The notes under the pieces were generated by a model. That model was not told the origin of the DNA. It did no database searches and saw only the letters and a program-made list of their open reading frames with translations. A DNA stretch of 12,500 nucleotides, taken from contig NC_135557.1 of assembly GCF_964340395.1 (NCBI RefSeq), forward strand, positions 15,209,867 through 15,222,366, written 5' to 3'. The position numbers and the translations under genes are program-made. Positions 1-11,849 of the stretch are shown piece after piece; the first letter of the stretch is position 1, and the number at the start of each line of letters is the position of its first letter. Origin of the DNA: Glandiceps talaboti (lineage: Eukaryota; Hemichordata; Enteropneusta; Spengelidae).

Positions 1-269
1 TGTTTGGTAGTTAAAGTTGACTATTTCAGAATACCAATCAGCAACTGCGACTTCACCTAATATGAAAATGATGGTTATAATATGAATAAGTTTTGAGTTA
101 TAAAGTATTTCTGGTCAAACATTACTTGATGAAAATAATGAGCTTTCGTATAAGTGTCTAGTTCCTTGAGGGATAGAAAGGCGAATCCTGCAGCGAAGGC
201 CTTCTTTACAACCTTATAATATATCTATTACAACATGAGAAAAAAATAAAGCTGCTGTTTGGATCAAAG

Positions 270-317
<48 letters not shown>

Positions 318-598
318 TTTCAGCTGGAAATGTGTTAGTCAATACAATAATCCGAAATTAAATGGCAACGACGCGGAGAAAAGGTTTATTATAATGGCTA
401 ATGTCACCTTGAAGGGTAACGCCACTACAGGAAATACGTTTTTGTAAACTTTGGGTTCGGGAGAGTATTTCATGGTTTTATATCACATAGATGCAGTTAA
501 TATTACGCATGGTTTCAGAGACATTTGAACTTTTTTGCCCCTGGAAGTCATCAAAATTGCATATGTAATAGCTAGACAATAAATATTCATTATGATTT
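1..598. other. Non-coding stretch, probably intron 4 of the LDLa-CAP gene
   Basis: Apart from the poly(A) run this stretch is AT-rich with stops in all frames at short intervals. The minus strand was searched for the expected remaining CAP motifs (GH[FY]TQ.VW) and none was found, so the next exon is probably beyond the left edge. Confidence 0.5.
274..315 (+). repeat. 42-nt poly(A) run preceded by AATAAA
   Basis: A pure A run of 42 nt follows an AATAAA hexamer at 245-250 by 23 nt, the normal distance between polyadenylation signal and cleavage site. This suggests the 3' end of a retroposed transcript or LINE-type element inserted in plus orientation. No coding remnant or target duplication was found, and a simple A microsatellite remains possible. 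It lies in the presumed intron 4 of the LDLa-CAP gene, antisense to it. Confidence 0.5.
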
Positions 599-600
599 TA

Positions 601-689
601 CTCTGTCTGTCTGTCTGTCTGTATGTCTGTCTGTCTGACTGTCTGTCTGTCTGTCTGTCTGTCTCTGTGCGTCTGTCCCTGTCTCTGTC

Positions 690-776
<87 letters not shown>
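601..776. repeat. Compound (CTGT)n-(CT)n microsatellite, about 176 bp
   Basis: Imperfect CTGT repeats at 601-737, with variants such as ATGT, GACT and CTCTGTGCGT, run into a perfect CT run at 739-772. It lies about 95 nt downstream of the exon 4 donor on the sense (minus) strand of the LDLa-CAP gene, where it reads (AG)n then (ACAG)n. The open frames here are repeat artefacts. Confidence 0.96.
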
Positions 777-868
777 TATAATTATTTGACTTTGTGTGAA
801 AATATCCTCCTTTGTTGGATTCGCGTTCACCTTTAATATTTATATCGTCAGATTTCACTTATACATAC

Positions 869-3194
<2,326 letters not shown>

Positions 3195-3279
3195 TTTTAT
3201 TTCAGTCTGTGACTGGAAATAATCGTGGTAGTAGTTGCAAAGTCTAACTTAATCTGTATGACGGCGGCACCTATGATCC

Positions 3280-3285
3280 TTTATA
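3280..3285 (-). promoter_or_regulatory. TATA box of the LDLa-CAP gene
   Basis: On the minus strand the sequence GATATAAAGG lies about 90 bp upstream of the exon 1 ATG. An initiator-like TCATAC (3256-3261) follows at about 26 bp, the distance expected for a TATA-driven start near 3259. That would give a 5' UTR of about 65 nt with no upstream ATG. The position fits the gene model but is inferred from sequence only. Confidence 0.5.
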
Positions 3286-3504
3286 TCTGCTGTATTGCCA
3301 TTTTTAGACCTAGAATTAAAACGTACAGGTAGCGTTGTATTATTTCATGCAAATTACTTCGTTGTCCTGGATAACAAATTTAAATGTCCCGCATATCGAT
3401 ATCAATTACTATCCGAGGTTAGAAACCCTTTGATCTGTGTTAGCATTGTTACATTATACAATACTATTTACGCTAGAAATGTAGTGCTCAATAAGGCAAA
3501 CATG

Positions 3505-3648
3505 TACATACATACATACATACATACATACATACATACATACATACATACATACACATACACACACGAAAGCATGCTCGCGCACTCACACACGCGCACG
3601 CAAACAAACAAACAGACAAACACAAACAAACACACACACACACACACA
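3505..3648. repeat. Compound (CATA)n, (CA)n, (CAAA)n microsatellite upstream of the LDLa-CAP promoter
   Basis: The order is CATA repeats (3505-3555), a CA run, a CACGCGCACGC segment of alternating purine-pyrimidine, CAAA/CAGA units (3600-3630) and a final CA run (3631-3648). It lies about 220 bp upstream of the TATA box. Open frames of Tyr-Ile-His-Thr or Cys-Val type across it are artefacts. Confidence 0.94.
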
Positions 3649-3649
3649 T

Positions 3650-6600
3650 GGTACGTAAGGAAGAGAAGTGTTTGCTTTTCATTATGTCTCTCAATATCAG
3701 CCATTCTCAGTTCGAAGACGTGTAATGTAAAAAAAACTCAAGGTTATGCCGCAGTCTGAATTACCTATTATCTAGAACCAAACTTTGACCTGTACATCAT
3801 TACTGAAATTCAGTTGCACATCTTTGCAACCATTGATATTACAACAATCTATCATGGTAGGTAGATGCCCTTCACATAGAGATATTGATACTAGAAACTA
3901 TTTTTTTTAAGACTGGAGTCATGGGGATCATCAGAAACAGGCGATTTGAAGAAAATATTTTGAAAAATGTTAGCGCCTAAAAGAAAAAGGACAGCAAAGT
4001 AAAAGCATAAAAAGACAACTATTGATAATCAGTAAGAATTTGGACATGCCTAGTTAGCTGTCACACTACCTGTAAGTCTTTCACCCACTCTGTTGTTATA
4101 AATTACAATTGATGAACGATTCTATAAACTTAAACTCAAATCATTTGTGTATGAATTAATCATTTATCTTGTTTAGTTTGGTTGAAAATTACACAAAACA
4201 ACCACATACAAAACAGCTCTGTTTAATGTCCCTGACCTACAAATTACATGGGTACATGCACATTTTTTACTGCATTCCAAATTTAGACATTTGTGAATGA
4301 AAATGTCAATCTATTGAATTTCAAGTGAGCGGCATTCGTCAATAAACTATCTTCTATATTTGGCATAAACCATATAATCGTGCTTTCTTGTTTGTCGACC
4401 ACACAGGCCACGTGACTCGCTCTCATACAACTCATTTACATTATGTGTTTTGTTTGTCTTGAAAACCCGAAAAAACTATTTTATAGTCAACAATATATAT
4501 TTAAGTAAAAGTAGGTGATGTTAACCTTATGTACCGCTTATATTTAACCATGACCATGAAGTATTCTATGAATTAAAATGATTGACAGTCGGTTATTTGT
4601 AATTTGCATACATGGTTATTTAGATATTATTTCTCGGTGCTCTTCATTCAGCCAAGAAAAATGCGAGTGACCTAAGGGGCCTCTCACTATGACCCGCTAG
4701 ACGTGTAGTAACAAATCTTTTTGTAACTGTAATTTTGCGGATTTATGAAGACAAACAACAGATATTAATATAATTATACCCCCTCAAGGATAAAATAGTG
4801 GCAATTTGGTACGTTTTGACTCATATTTCCAGCACCACAGTTTGTGGTGACATATTAGAACGATCAGGGTATATAATCCATATTTTCTGCTCAAAGGCAA
4901 CAACTTGATGTTTGTATGGAATAATAATGATAACTTATGAAGTTTTTTTCAGAATCCGAGTACTCAAAAAATGTAACAAATAACTCTAAAAAAACAAAAA
5001 CAATATAAGTCAAAGCTTTTCATGTATATATTAATATAGCTTCAGAATCATCTACGTTATCATGTGTTCCTGATTTTAAAAAAATTATCAAAGTATGTTA
5101 CTGGAGAATCGTATATCATGTCAAGTGTTCACCTACAGCATTTACCTACAATAACCTATTTACACTATCTTCATGTTTAGCCATGGTTGTTGACTATTTC
5201 GCCATCATTTCCATCAACTTGTTTTGTACTAACACTACAATAGACTTACTATGAATGCATACACATGTTCATACCCTCACTTTCTCTGAGGATATGATGT
5301 ACGGAATAAAGCAATCGACTAAGTTCAAAAGAGATCTGTCGCAGTATTGTTTGTATTTTTACTACGTCACATCAAAGGCGCCGCCAAATATCATAATGTC
5401 ATTCACTCCGCGTCACTCTGTGTCCCTTATTTTGGCAAAATAAAAATAAATATGTCTATTTTCCGATAACATGTGCTTCAGAAACGAGGGTAGGTAGGTC
5501 GTAATTTTACTTCATTTTAAAAAGATTACTTCGACCTCGATAAGGTACTCGTTGGTCACAATACTTCTGTGATAGTTTGATCAGGTGTAAAGAAGTAAGT
5601 GAAGACAATTATAAGTTATGTAGACAAACATGGTATGCAGACTGTATTGTTATAGTCTAAACAGATCTGGTTTATCTCTGGAATACAATTTTCCAGAAAA
5701 AATGACCACATATGAGGCATGAAAGTATATATGGAAATAGAAGTAAATTGTTACCATTTTACCTTATGCATGCACAAAAACTAGGTTCAGGAGCTTAAAC
5801 TAGGGCCGGTCTGGTTATCGGAAATTCATTCTTTTTTGTTTGGCCTTGCTTATTGGTACCTTATTGGTCTAGTTTTACGAGATTGGTGTACACTGGAAGT
5901 TTCTATAATAAGGTACCTAATTGATAGTAAGGGTATTACTGTAAAAGGTCACCAATTCCAATCTGACCTCGTATTTTAAAACAGAAGTTCTATTATCTGA
6001 TTATTTTACAACGATGCGACTGTAATTTAAGGAATGATAATTAAAGGGCTATTTGGAATGTGCAAGGTGTAGGTTGGAGCCTCTCCCTTGCTGTTTATTT
6101 CTGAATGGCTTTAAACTTTGGGCAAGATTGTATTAACATCAACCTAACTATATAATTCGGAAACTAAGATAGAGGTTGCAATGGAAATGCTTTGATACTA
6201 TGCATTTATGGGTGGGGTGGGAGCTTCAGTGGAGTATGTACACCCTAGACAGTTGATGATGTATAAGTAAACAAAGGGTATACGACAAGGCGGATGATCA
6301 TGAGCTAATACCACGGCTCCCTTTGTGGTGATAACTTGATGATATTCATTATGCAACTCCGTCTCCATCTCCTATTTTCACATACAAACCCATATTCACA
6401 CTCTAACCAGGTCAATTGTCTGGGGCAACGTGGTATTAGGGTGGTTGTTAAGCTACAGACCCGTTCAATATCTAGCACATTTTAAAGCGCGTCGATCACA
6501 GTGACAGTGTGAGTTATATACTATAACTAACAATATCATTATGAGACCAAAATGTGTCTAATATAAATAAAACATGTCTTAAAGCCAGTGTAAATAAAAC

Positions 6601-7280
6601 TTGTTTTAGATAAATATTTTGTTCTTTCTTTCTTTTTTTAATTTTTGTATGGCGTGTTTACACATTGTACCTGGTAATATTTCCAATGGTGTTATCATTG
6701 TTGGGGTTTATGAAAGGCCTTCAATGTTCTGTATTTGTTAAATGCAGTTAAAGATAAATGCATACGTTAACAGCAACTACGCCACATTAACTCGACGTGC
6801 CTCAGTGTCTAATATTTTACGATCAATACGTGTAATGGGTTTTAGTCAATGTGTTAACAAATACATCAAAATCCAAAGGTACCAGAGAATTACCTAGTAG
6901 ACCCACAAGATAAATTTGCCAGGGTCGGTCAGCTAGGGTAGGAATCGAGGAAAAACGATTGCAGGTAATTGTAAATGTATCCGAAGTGTACCTGCACTCA
7001 TTTTAGATTAACTGGGTTCCCTTAGAACGAGACAGACACTACTATCAACACTCATTGCCATTCAGGCGTGACATCCTACCGATTGAAACAGTCACCCTGA
7101 TAGGGGTCACACAAAGGTATATATATAAATAGTTTATAGACAGCCATTAAGAAAATGATTTACACGCACGTGTGATCGGAGGGTCTGTAATGTAAACCTT
7201 TGTTAATAAAGCAATCCACACTTCTTGCCTGCCACCAAATCTACTTTGCCATACTTTACATTTTGTGCTATGCCGTATCA
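3650..7280. other. Gene-free AT-rich intergenic stretch
   Basis: No open frame with recognisable protein features, no RNA gene and no complete transposon could be supported. Small items seen are a perfect 7-bp stem with a 3-nt loop at 4833-4849, an 11-bp inverted repeat at 5855-5865/5907-5917, an 11-bp inverted repeat at 6305-6315/6429-6439, and a TATATATAAATAG box near 7119-7131 with no gene behind it. A 62-codon frame at 5255-5443 shows no domain. Short exons without clear motifs could be missed. Confidence 0.55.
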
Positions 7281-7282
7281 TG

Positions 7283-7605
7283 TTATTTATTTATTTATTT
7301 ATTTATTTATCTATTTATTTATTTATTTATTTATTTATTTGTGAATGTAATTGTGTGTTGTGTGTGTGTGTGATGAGAGAGACAGACAGACAGACAGCCA
7401 GACACAGAGAGACAGAGGGACACATAGAGAAGAGAGGGGGAGAGAGAGGGGAGGGAAGGAGACAGACAGACAGACAGACAAACACACACACACATACATA
7501 CATACATACATACATACATACATACATACATACATACATACATACATACATACATACATACATACATACATACATACAGACAGACAGGCAGACAGACACA
7601 GACAT

Positions 7606-7640
<35 letters not shown>

Positions 7641-7737
7641 GGCAGACAGAGACAGACAGACATACATACATACAGACAGACACATACATACATACATACA
7701 TACATATATACATACATACATACATACATACATACAT
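7283..7737. repeat. 455-bp compound microsatellite: TTTA, TG, GACA, CATA, CAGA, CATA blocks
   Basis: Blocks in order are (TTTA)n 7283-7340, (TG)n about 7352-7372, imperfect GACA/GAGA 7376-7480, a short CA run, (CATA)n 7493-7577 (about 21 units), (CAGA)n 7577-7660 with GGCA variants, then alternating CATA and CAGA to 7737. Because four is not a multiple of three, every frame is open and gives Thr-Tyr-Ile-His or Cys-Met-Tyr-Val repeats of over 130 codons. These are not proteins. Confidence 0.97.
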
Positions 7738-7739
7738 CG

Positions 7740-8400
7740 CACTTTTCCTTGTAAAAATATTACTTACTTGAAACAAATATCATTAAAACGATTCATAATT
7801 AATGACCACAATGCACTCTATCATTACATATATTCATGTCAACAACTCAGCGTTAAGTTGGTGTGTTGTAGCGTACTAAAGTTGATTAAGTTAACGTTAT
7901 ACTACATGATAACTTTACAACCCGCATATATCATGTAGCATATAAGAACCTTCCAGCATTAGCCTTTAGTCATACGCTATATTAATAATCAATACATGCT
8001 GTGTTTACCACTGTTATATTTGTATGTGTTTTATCGTTATGCTAGTACCTAAACTATTCATTATATTGTCATCTTACACCACCATTTTCTTTCACCCATC
8101 ACTGAAAGAGAAATATGTTTGTATAAGGTAAAACACATTACACATGGCACTTGACTACAATGTTTTATTGAAATTCAGTATATTGATGGCATGCCTTTTC
8201 AAACAAATGAAACGATGCCATTTTTTTATCTCCTGGATCGATTGTTCCTATCATGGTCTGTTCTAATTGTATGTTATGGTATTTGTGTTTTTCTATACAT
8301 GTTTTGTTCAGACAATGTTCCTATCAAACACTACTTGAATAAATAGCTCTAATAAAATACATTTTTTACAAATAGGATTATCAACAAAGAATTAACAGTA
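7740..8400. other. Non-coding AT-rich stretch
   Basis: No gene, RNA or repeat array is evident here. Stops are frequent in all frames once the neighbouring microsatellite ends. Confidence 0.55.
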
Positions 8401-8413
8401 GTTATCACGTGGG

Positions 8414-8680
8414 CCTACCAGTCTCAACAAGAAACTAATCTCACAAGATATACTGCATATTTCAAGTGAACTTACCAATGTCAGTAAGAAATATTATGTT
8501 TTTCGAGTGAGCTTAACGATATCACTTAGAAATACTAGTCATCTTACCAATCTCACAAGAAATACTACATTTTTCAAGTGAACCTACCAATCTCACAAGA
8601 AATACTGCATTTTTCAAGTGACCATACCAATTTCACTACGAAATACTGTAGTTTCAAGTGGTTCCCAACGTTACTAGGAA
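8414..8680. repeat. Degenerate 40-bp minisatellite, about 6 copies
   Basis: Units share ACC(T)TACCAATCTCACAAG, then AAATACTGCATTTTTCAAGTGA. Clear copies lie at 8470-8510 (41 nt), 8541-8581 (41 nt), 8582-8621 (40 nt) and 8622-8661 (40 nt). A shortened 30-nt copy is at 8511-8540, partial copies are at 8414-8435 and 8436-8469, and a decayed one follows 8662. The middle copies (8541-8621) are nearly identical and the outer ones are diverged, the usual pattern for an ageing tandem array. It is not a CRISPR array: there are no unique spacers and the whole unit repeats. Confidence 0.88.
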
Positions 8681-8764
8681 GATTCCTGATACACATATAG
8701 AGAGCAATGCATACTTACTTGTCATATGTAAACAGTATTCTAAAAGTCGCTGAAATAGGTCATT

Positions 8765-8838
8765 CAAACACAAACACACAAACAAACAAACAAACAAACA
8801 AACAAACAAACAAATAAACAAACAAACAAACAAACAAA
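8765..8838. repeat. (CAAA)n microsatellite
   Basis: This is a run of AAAC units of about 70 bp, with one AAAT variant near 8813-8816. It is pyrimidine-rich (TTTG) on the minus strand, which creates a false polypyrimidine tract before a TTTCAG at 8750-8755. Confidence 0.95.
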
Positions 8839-8839
8839 T

Positions 8840-10280
8840 GCACAACAAACAACAAATAAAATGACTAAAACGAAGCAATATACAAAAAAAGAATTATCAA
8901 CGGGCGTGTTTTAATAGTATTGTAGGTAATATTCAAATTATGAATATAACAAACGACAAGTGAATACAAAGTAAATTCTATTTCTCATTTAAATGATAAT
9001 ATGCTGTATGAAAGGAAATGTTCATTTCCAAAGATACACCGTCTACATGTATGTATTGCAACCCACATCATACATGCCGCGAGCTAACATATCAACTTAG
9101 TACATCAATAGCACTTGTCAACGTTGGGTTTGTCAAAAAGATCTGTTGTCCATTTCTAACACAATTAGCCATTCGTGTCATATTCTACCAGTTTAATTCA
9201 ACCTTAGTTATAAATAAGAAGTATCTATGAATATTTAATGATAGATCCGATCAGTCGCCATCTGATGTTGCCCCTAGGACATTAAACGAACAGTTATCCT
9301 ACCAGCTAAACTCTCACAATATACATAGACAGTTTGTCTCGGTGATCCTAGTTGTTGCGCATGCGTCCATGTCGGTGTGGTAGGTTGCTACTTATGCATT
9401 ATAGATTCTAACACATTTTATATAATTATCAAGGCTGCGTACGTAAGTTTAATTATGACCAGGTCAAAGTAACAAGTTAAACTAGCAACAAGTGTATATT
9501 ACTTCCATTTGGTAATTAATTGTTTAGAGCGAATAGACTCGTGTGACTCATCAGTTAAAGTCGTACTAGCTGCAAATTGAATGTGTTTTTGAAACTTCTT
9601 CGTTATAAATTATTAAAACCTACTTGTGTAATATCTTGCACCCTGAACAGTATTGTTTATCTACTTGTAAATGTATCTGTACAGTTGCATACATGATATA
9701 TAGTGTAGTGAATCCAACCAAATTGATTTCTCGAGTCCGCATCCTAAATAAACGCCCCCAACGTGCTCATAATGTCAACCTGTTTCTATACTACGTACAG
9801 TCAGGATACAATGAGCCTATGATTAATAATATGTACAATGTCTAATCATCGGTATTTTAACGACTTTCAGTGAATATATATATTAATTGTAGGTGGTCTG
9901 ATCGACAAATAATACTCTATTTAGAGCGAGTGCAGCTTTAAAAATCCAGAACTATGTATTATAAAACTGATATTACACTAACAGACAATTATGTTAGATA
10001 TCAAACATGTGTTTGTTTTGTTTTAAAGATCAGCTTGAGCTAATACAAAATATTTGAATGGATAAGATTAAACGGAGCGAAACGATGCATATTTAACTTA
10101 TCCATGAATATGTGAATACTAATTTAACCAAACAAATTAATGAATTATTGACTGGACAAAGACATGCTTCACTTAGATATAGATGTAGGTAACCTTTTGA
10201 AAAGCTACTGTAACACGACTCAATATCAAACGACAATAATCGTTTTTGTCCGTTGAGGGCGCAATGAAGTATGCATGTGT
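8840..10280. other. Gene-free AT-rich stretch
   Basis: Open frames at 9018-9230 and 9624-9845 (70 and 73 codons, plus) and 10093-10284 (63 codons, minus) have no recognisable domain and no paired splice signals, and are best read as chance. An NRF1-like TGCGCATGCGT lies at 9356-9366 in a slightly GC-richer patch, but no gene was found next to it. Confidence 0.5.
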
Positions 10281-10284
10281 GCAA

Positions 10285-10351
10285 GTATGTATGTATGTAT
10301 GTATGTATGTATGTATGTATGTATGTATGTATGTATGTGTGTGTATGTATG

Positions 10352-10382
<31 letters not shown>

Positions 10383-10435
10383 GTATGTATGTATGTATGT
10401 ATGTATGTATGTATGTATGTATGTATGTATGTATG
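10285..10435. repeat. (GTAT)n microsatellite, about 150 bp
   Basis: GTAT repeats are interrupted by a GTGTGTATG segment near 10337-10345 and by TAAGT near 10379-10383. Open frames of Tyr-Val-Cys-Met type on one strand and His-Thr-Tyr-Ile type on the other are artefacts. Confidence 0.97.
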
Positions 10436-10660
10436 CATGTTACATGTACGTCAGTTCACTGTATTTTTTATGTGATCGTTTGAGTGAGTAAAAACACTTC
10501 GTCATGTTTCGTCTAATTATTTTTAATTTCATTTATTTTTAAGGTAGAATCTGAAATATCTTCACATTCCTTGCAACTTCTGTACTTATTACATCTATTC
10601 GTTGAGCTGTAGTATTACGTCCACCTTTAAAATCACAGATAAATTTGTTGTTGTTTTTTG

Positions 10661-10735
10661 TTCTGTGGCCTAATGGACAATCGATTGGTTTACGATGCTT
10701 GAGTGCAAATGACAACTGTGGTCGGTGCAATGTCA
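10661..10735 (+). mobile_element. Possible tRNA-derived SINE head (decayed, Arg-tRNA-like)
   Basis: TGTGGCCTAATGGACAA (10664-10680) matches the 5' half of animal arginine tRNAs, and TGGCCTAATGG (10666-10676) is a full pol III A box. About 40 bp on, TGTGGTCGGTGCAATGTC is a poor match to the T-arm/B box (GGTTCGANTCC) at roughly the right distance. The anticodon arm does not fold, so this is not a working tRNA. A decayed SINE or tRNA pseudogene fits best. No tail or target duplication was identified. The 65-codon minus frame overlapping it is probably chance. Confidence 0.35.
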
Positions 10736-10739
10736 AATT

Positions 10740-11230
10740 TCAGATAAAGGTACTTCTTTTTTAAATTAATATAATTGTTATTTTAATATCATATTATTGA
10801 AAGCACGGGAAAATTAGAACAACATCCACATAAAGGCCATTATAATCTCAATCAAACGTTCTTTAATTTTGAGAAAAACATTTCAGATTTGACTTCGAAA
10901 CAAAACATATCAGATAACTCAAGAATACAAAATATCGATTAATATAAGAATTCAGGTTAGTTTACTAAGGTCAAAAGTTCACGTACTTGTAGTATCCACA
11001 AATAAACATTCATCCACCAAGTGGTCCTAATGACTTAAACATCCACATACCCACCTCCTCATCAAAGTGTAACTGATCCTTATATCCATCTGTACATATG
11101 TGAATAAAGTATTCATACCGTAGTAAGCATTCAAATAGCAAACACTGTCTATCTCTATCAACCCACTCAAACAAATATATACACATCCACATAAAAGACT
11201 TTACAGTACTGTTCAAATATGCCAAATACT
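10740..11230. other. Non-coding stretch
   Basis: This is AT-rich sequence without recognisable genes. The minus open frame that begins at 11378 runs on to 11010, but beyond the strong donor at 11233 it looks like AT-rich intron sequence. Confidence 0.45.
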
Positions 11231-11233
11231 TAC

Positions 11234-11378
11234 TCAAAGAGCATATCATTTGTAGTCTGAAGGGTACGCCATGACGTGGCGTCCTCACACATCGGTCAAC
11301 CCCTCGGCTGGTGAGGACGCAACGACACGATCCGCGACGTATCTTACTGTCTAGATCATCTGTGTGCTGGACGGCCAT
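11234..11378 (-). CDS. Candidate first coding exon of an unidentified gene, divergent to the oxidase exon
   Basis: The ATG has a good context (ACAAAATGG) and opens 48 codons starting MAVQHTDDLDSKIRRG, rich in Arg and Cys. It ends at TTTGA|GTAAGTAT, a near-perfect donor, in phase 1. This segment is visibly richer in GC and CpG than its surroundings, as promoter-proximal first exons often are. The sequence around the ATG (CCATTTTG on the plus strand) resembles a YY1 element, which often overlaps starts. No domain is recognised, and no second exon was found. A chance open frame ending at a chance donor remains quite possible. Confidence 0.28.
11279..11320. repeat. Perfect 10-bp inverted repeat (stem-loop) in the GC-rich patch
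   Basis: GCGTCCTCAC at 11279-11288 pairs exactly with GTGAGGACGC at 11311-11320 across 22 nt. In the candidate minus exon it falls over the codons for RCVLTSRGVDRCVRT. Confidence 0.6.
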
Positions 11379-11399
11379 TTTGTTTCATTCGTGATCAAT

Positions 11400-11718
11400 A
11401 ATACCGCTCATCCATTCCGAGTTCCATCAAAATCGGGTAGTTAGTAATTGGGTACAATGGACAATATTCTACCTTACTCTAAACTTTGTTAGGGAGTGAC
11501 GACTTCGATAATATAATTATATCATTCAAATAAAAAAAGCTTTCACATTTGTTTGTTATCAATCAATTAAACATAAACGGTTGTCATCCAATCGGAAGAC
11601 CAAGATTAAAAAAAAGATAAGTCGCATTCTTCAACTAAGCTCACAAACCTAGGGGGTCCCTACCATGACGTGGGGTGATTGCAGATGGTAGCATGCAAAC
11701 ACTACGGACTACTTTATC
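11400..11718 (+). other. Presumed promoter and 5' UTR region of the oxidase-like gene
   Basis: No TATA box at a sensible distance is obvious. TGACGTGG (11666-11673), a bZIP/ATF6-type motif, lies about 50 bp upstream of the start codon. An identical CCATGACGTGG 11-mer occurs at 11269-11279. Three ATGs (11665, 11685, 11693) precede the main start out of frame, so the true transcription start may lie downstream of them. Confidence 0.35.
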
Positions 11719-11757
11719 ATGTCTGCAGCATTGGAATTCTTTATCAATGGCCGTAAG
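11719..11757 (+). CDS. First exon of a xanthine dehydrogenase / aldehyde oxidase-like gene
   Basis: Thirteen codons, MSAALEFFINGRK, end at AAG|GTAACT, a good donor, in phase 0. Animal xanthine dehydrogenases and aldehyde oxidases begin with a short variable segment and then [LV]xFFVNGKKV-type residues, the first strand of their plant-ferredoxin-like 2Fe-2S domain. These proteins are large (about 1,300 residues) molybdenum, FAD and iron-sulphur enzymes of purine or aldehyde oxidation. The start codon has A at -3, and the family's usual N-terminal length is matched. Reading on past the donor gives VTEI, also family-like, before diverging and reaching a stop at 11796-11798, so the donor could in principle be later. 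Exon 2, expected to carry the GCGEGGCGAC cluster motif, is not in the window. Xanthine dehydrogenase and aldehyde oxidase cannot be told apart from this exon. Confidence 0.6.
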
Positions 11758-11839
11758 GTAACTGAAATTTTTTCCCACGTATTACAGTGGTAAACAATTT
11801 AGAGAGATTTCAGTAATTACAATGCTGAGGGCTGGAGGA

Positions 11840-11849
11840 AATTAAGTAC
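11840..11849. repeat. Target site duplication, left copy (AATTAAGTAC)
   Basis: The 10 bp immediately outside the left terminal repeat are identical to 12482-12491. The next two bases after each copy are GG, so on the left the element's own GG could blur the boundary by up to two bases. Confidence 0.85.

Noticed and set aside
259-447. Plus-strand 62-codon frame with a poly-lysine run
   Set aside because: The lysines are the 42-nt poly(A) run, and the rest resembles nothing known.
483-858. Open frames with Asp-Arg-Gln-Thr and Arg-Glu repeats
   Set aside because: Generated by the CTGT/CT microsatellite. The unique flanks show no protein features.
5855-5917. 11-bp inverted repeat (GGTACCTTATT / AATAAGGTACC)
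   Set aside because: Short, with no duplication and no element-like structure.
6305-6439. 11-bp inverted repeat (CTAATACCACG / CGTGGTATTAG) as possible transposon ends
   Set aside because: No target duplication outside it and no further similarity between the arms. It is compatible with chance.
7119-7160. TATATATAAATAG box followed by ATG at about 7155 as a plus-strand promoter and gene
   Set aside because: The frame closes after five codons and no exon structure follows.
7265-7938. Long open frames on both strands (up to 195 codons) with Thr-Tyr-Ile-His or Cys-Met-Tyr-Val repeats
   Set aside because: They are the six-frame reading of stop-free tetranucleotide repeats. The non-repeat tails have no domain or splice evidence.
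8414-8680. Regularly spaced repeats resembling a CRISPR array
   Set aside because: The whole 40-bp unit is repeated with no unique spacers, copies are degenerate, and the genome is animal. It is a minisatellite.
8719-8749. 31-nt candidate exon on the minus strand between TTTCAG and GTAAGTA
   Set aside because: The pyrimidine tract before it is just the TTTG microsatellite and no partner exon is visible.
10539-10736. 65-codon minus frame
   Set aside because: No domain, and it overlaps the tRNA-like segment on the other strand. Most likely chance.
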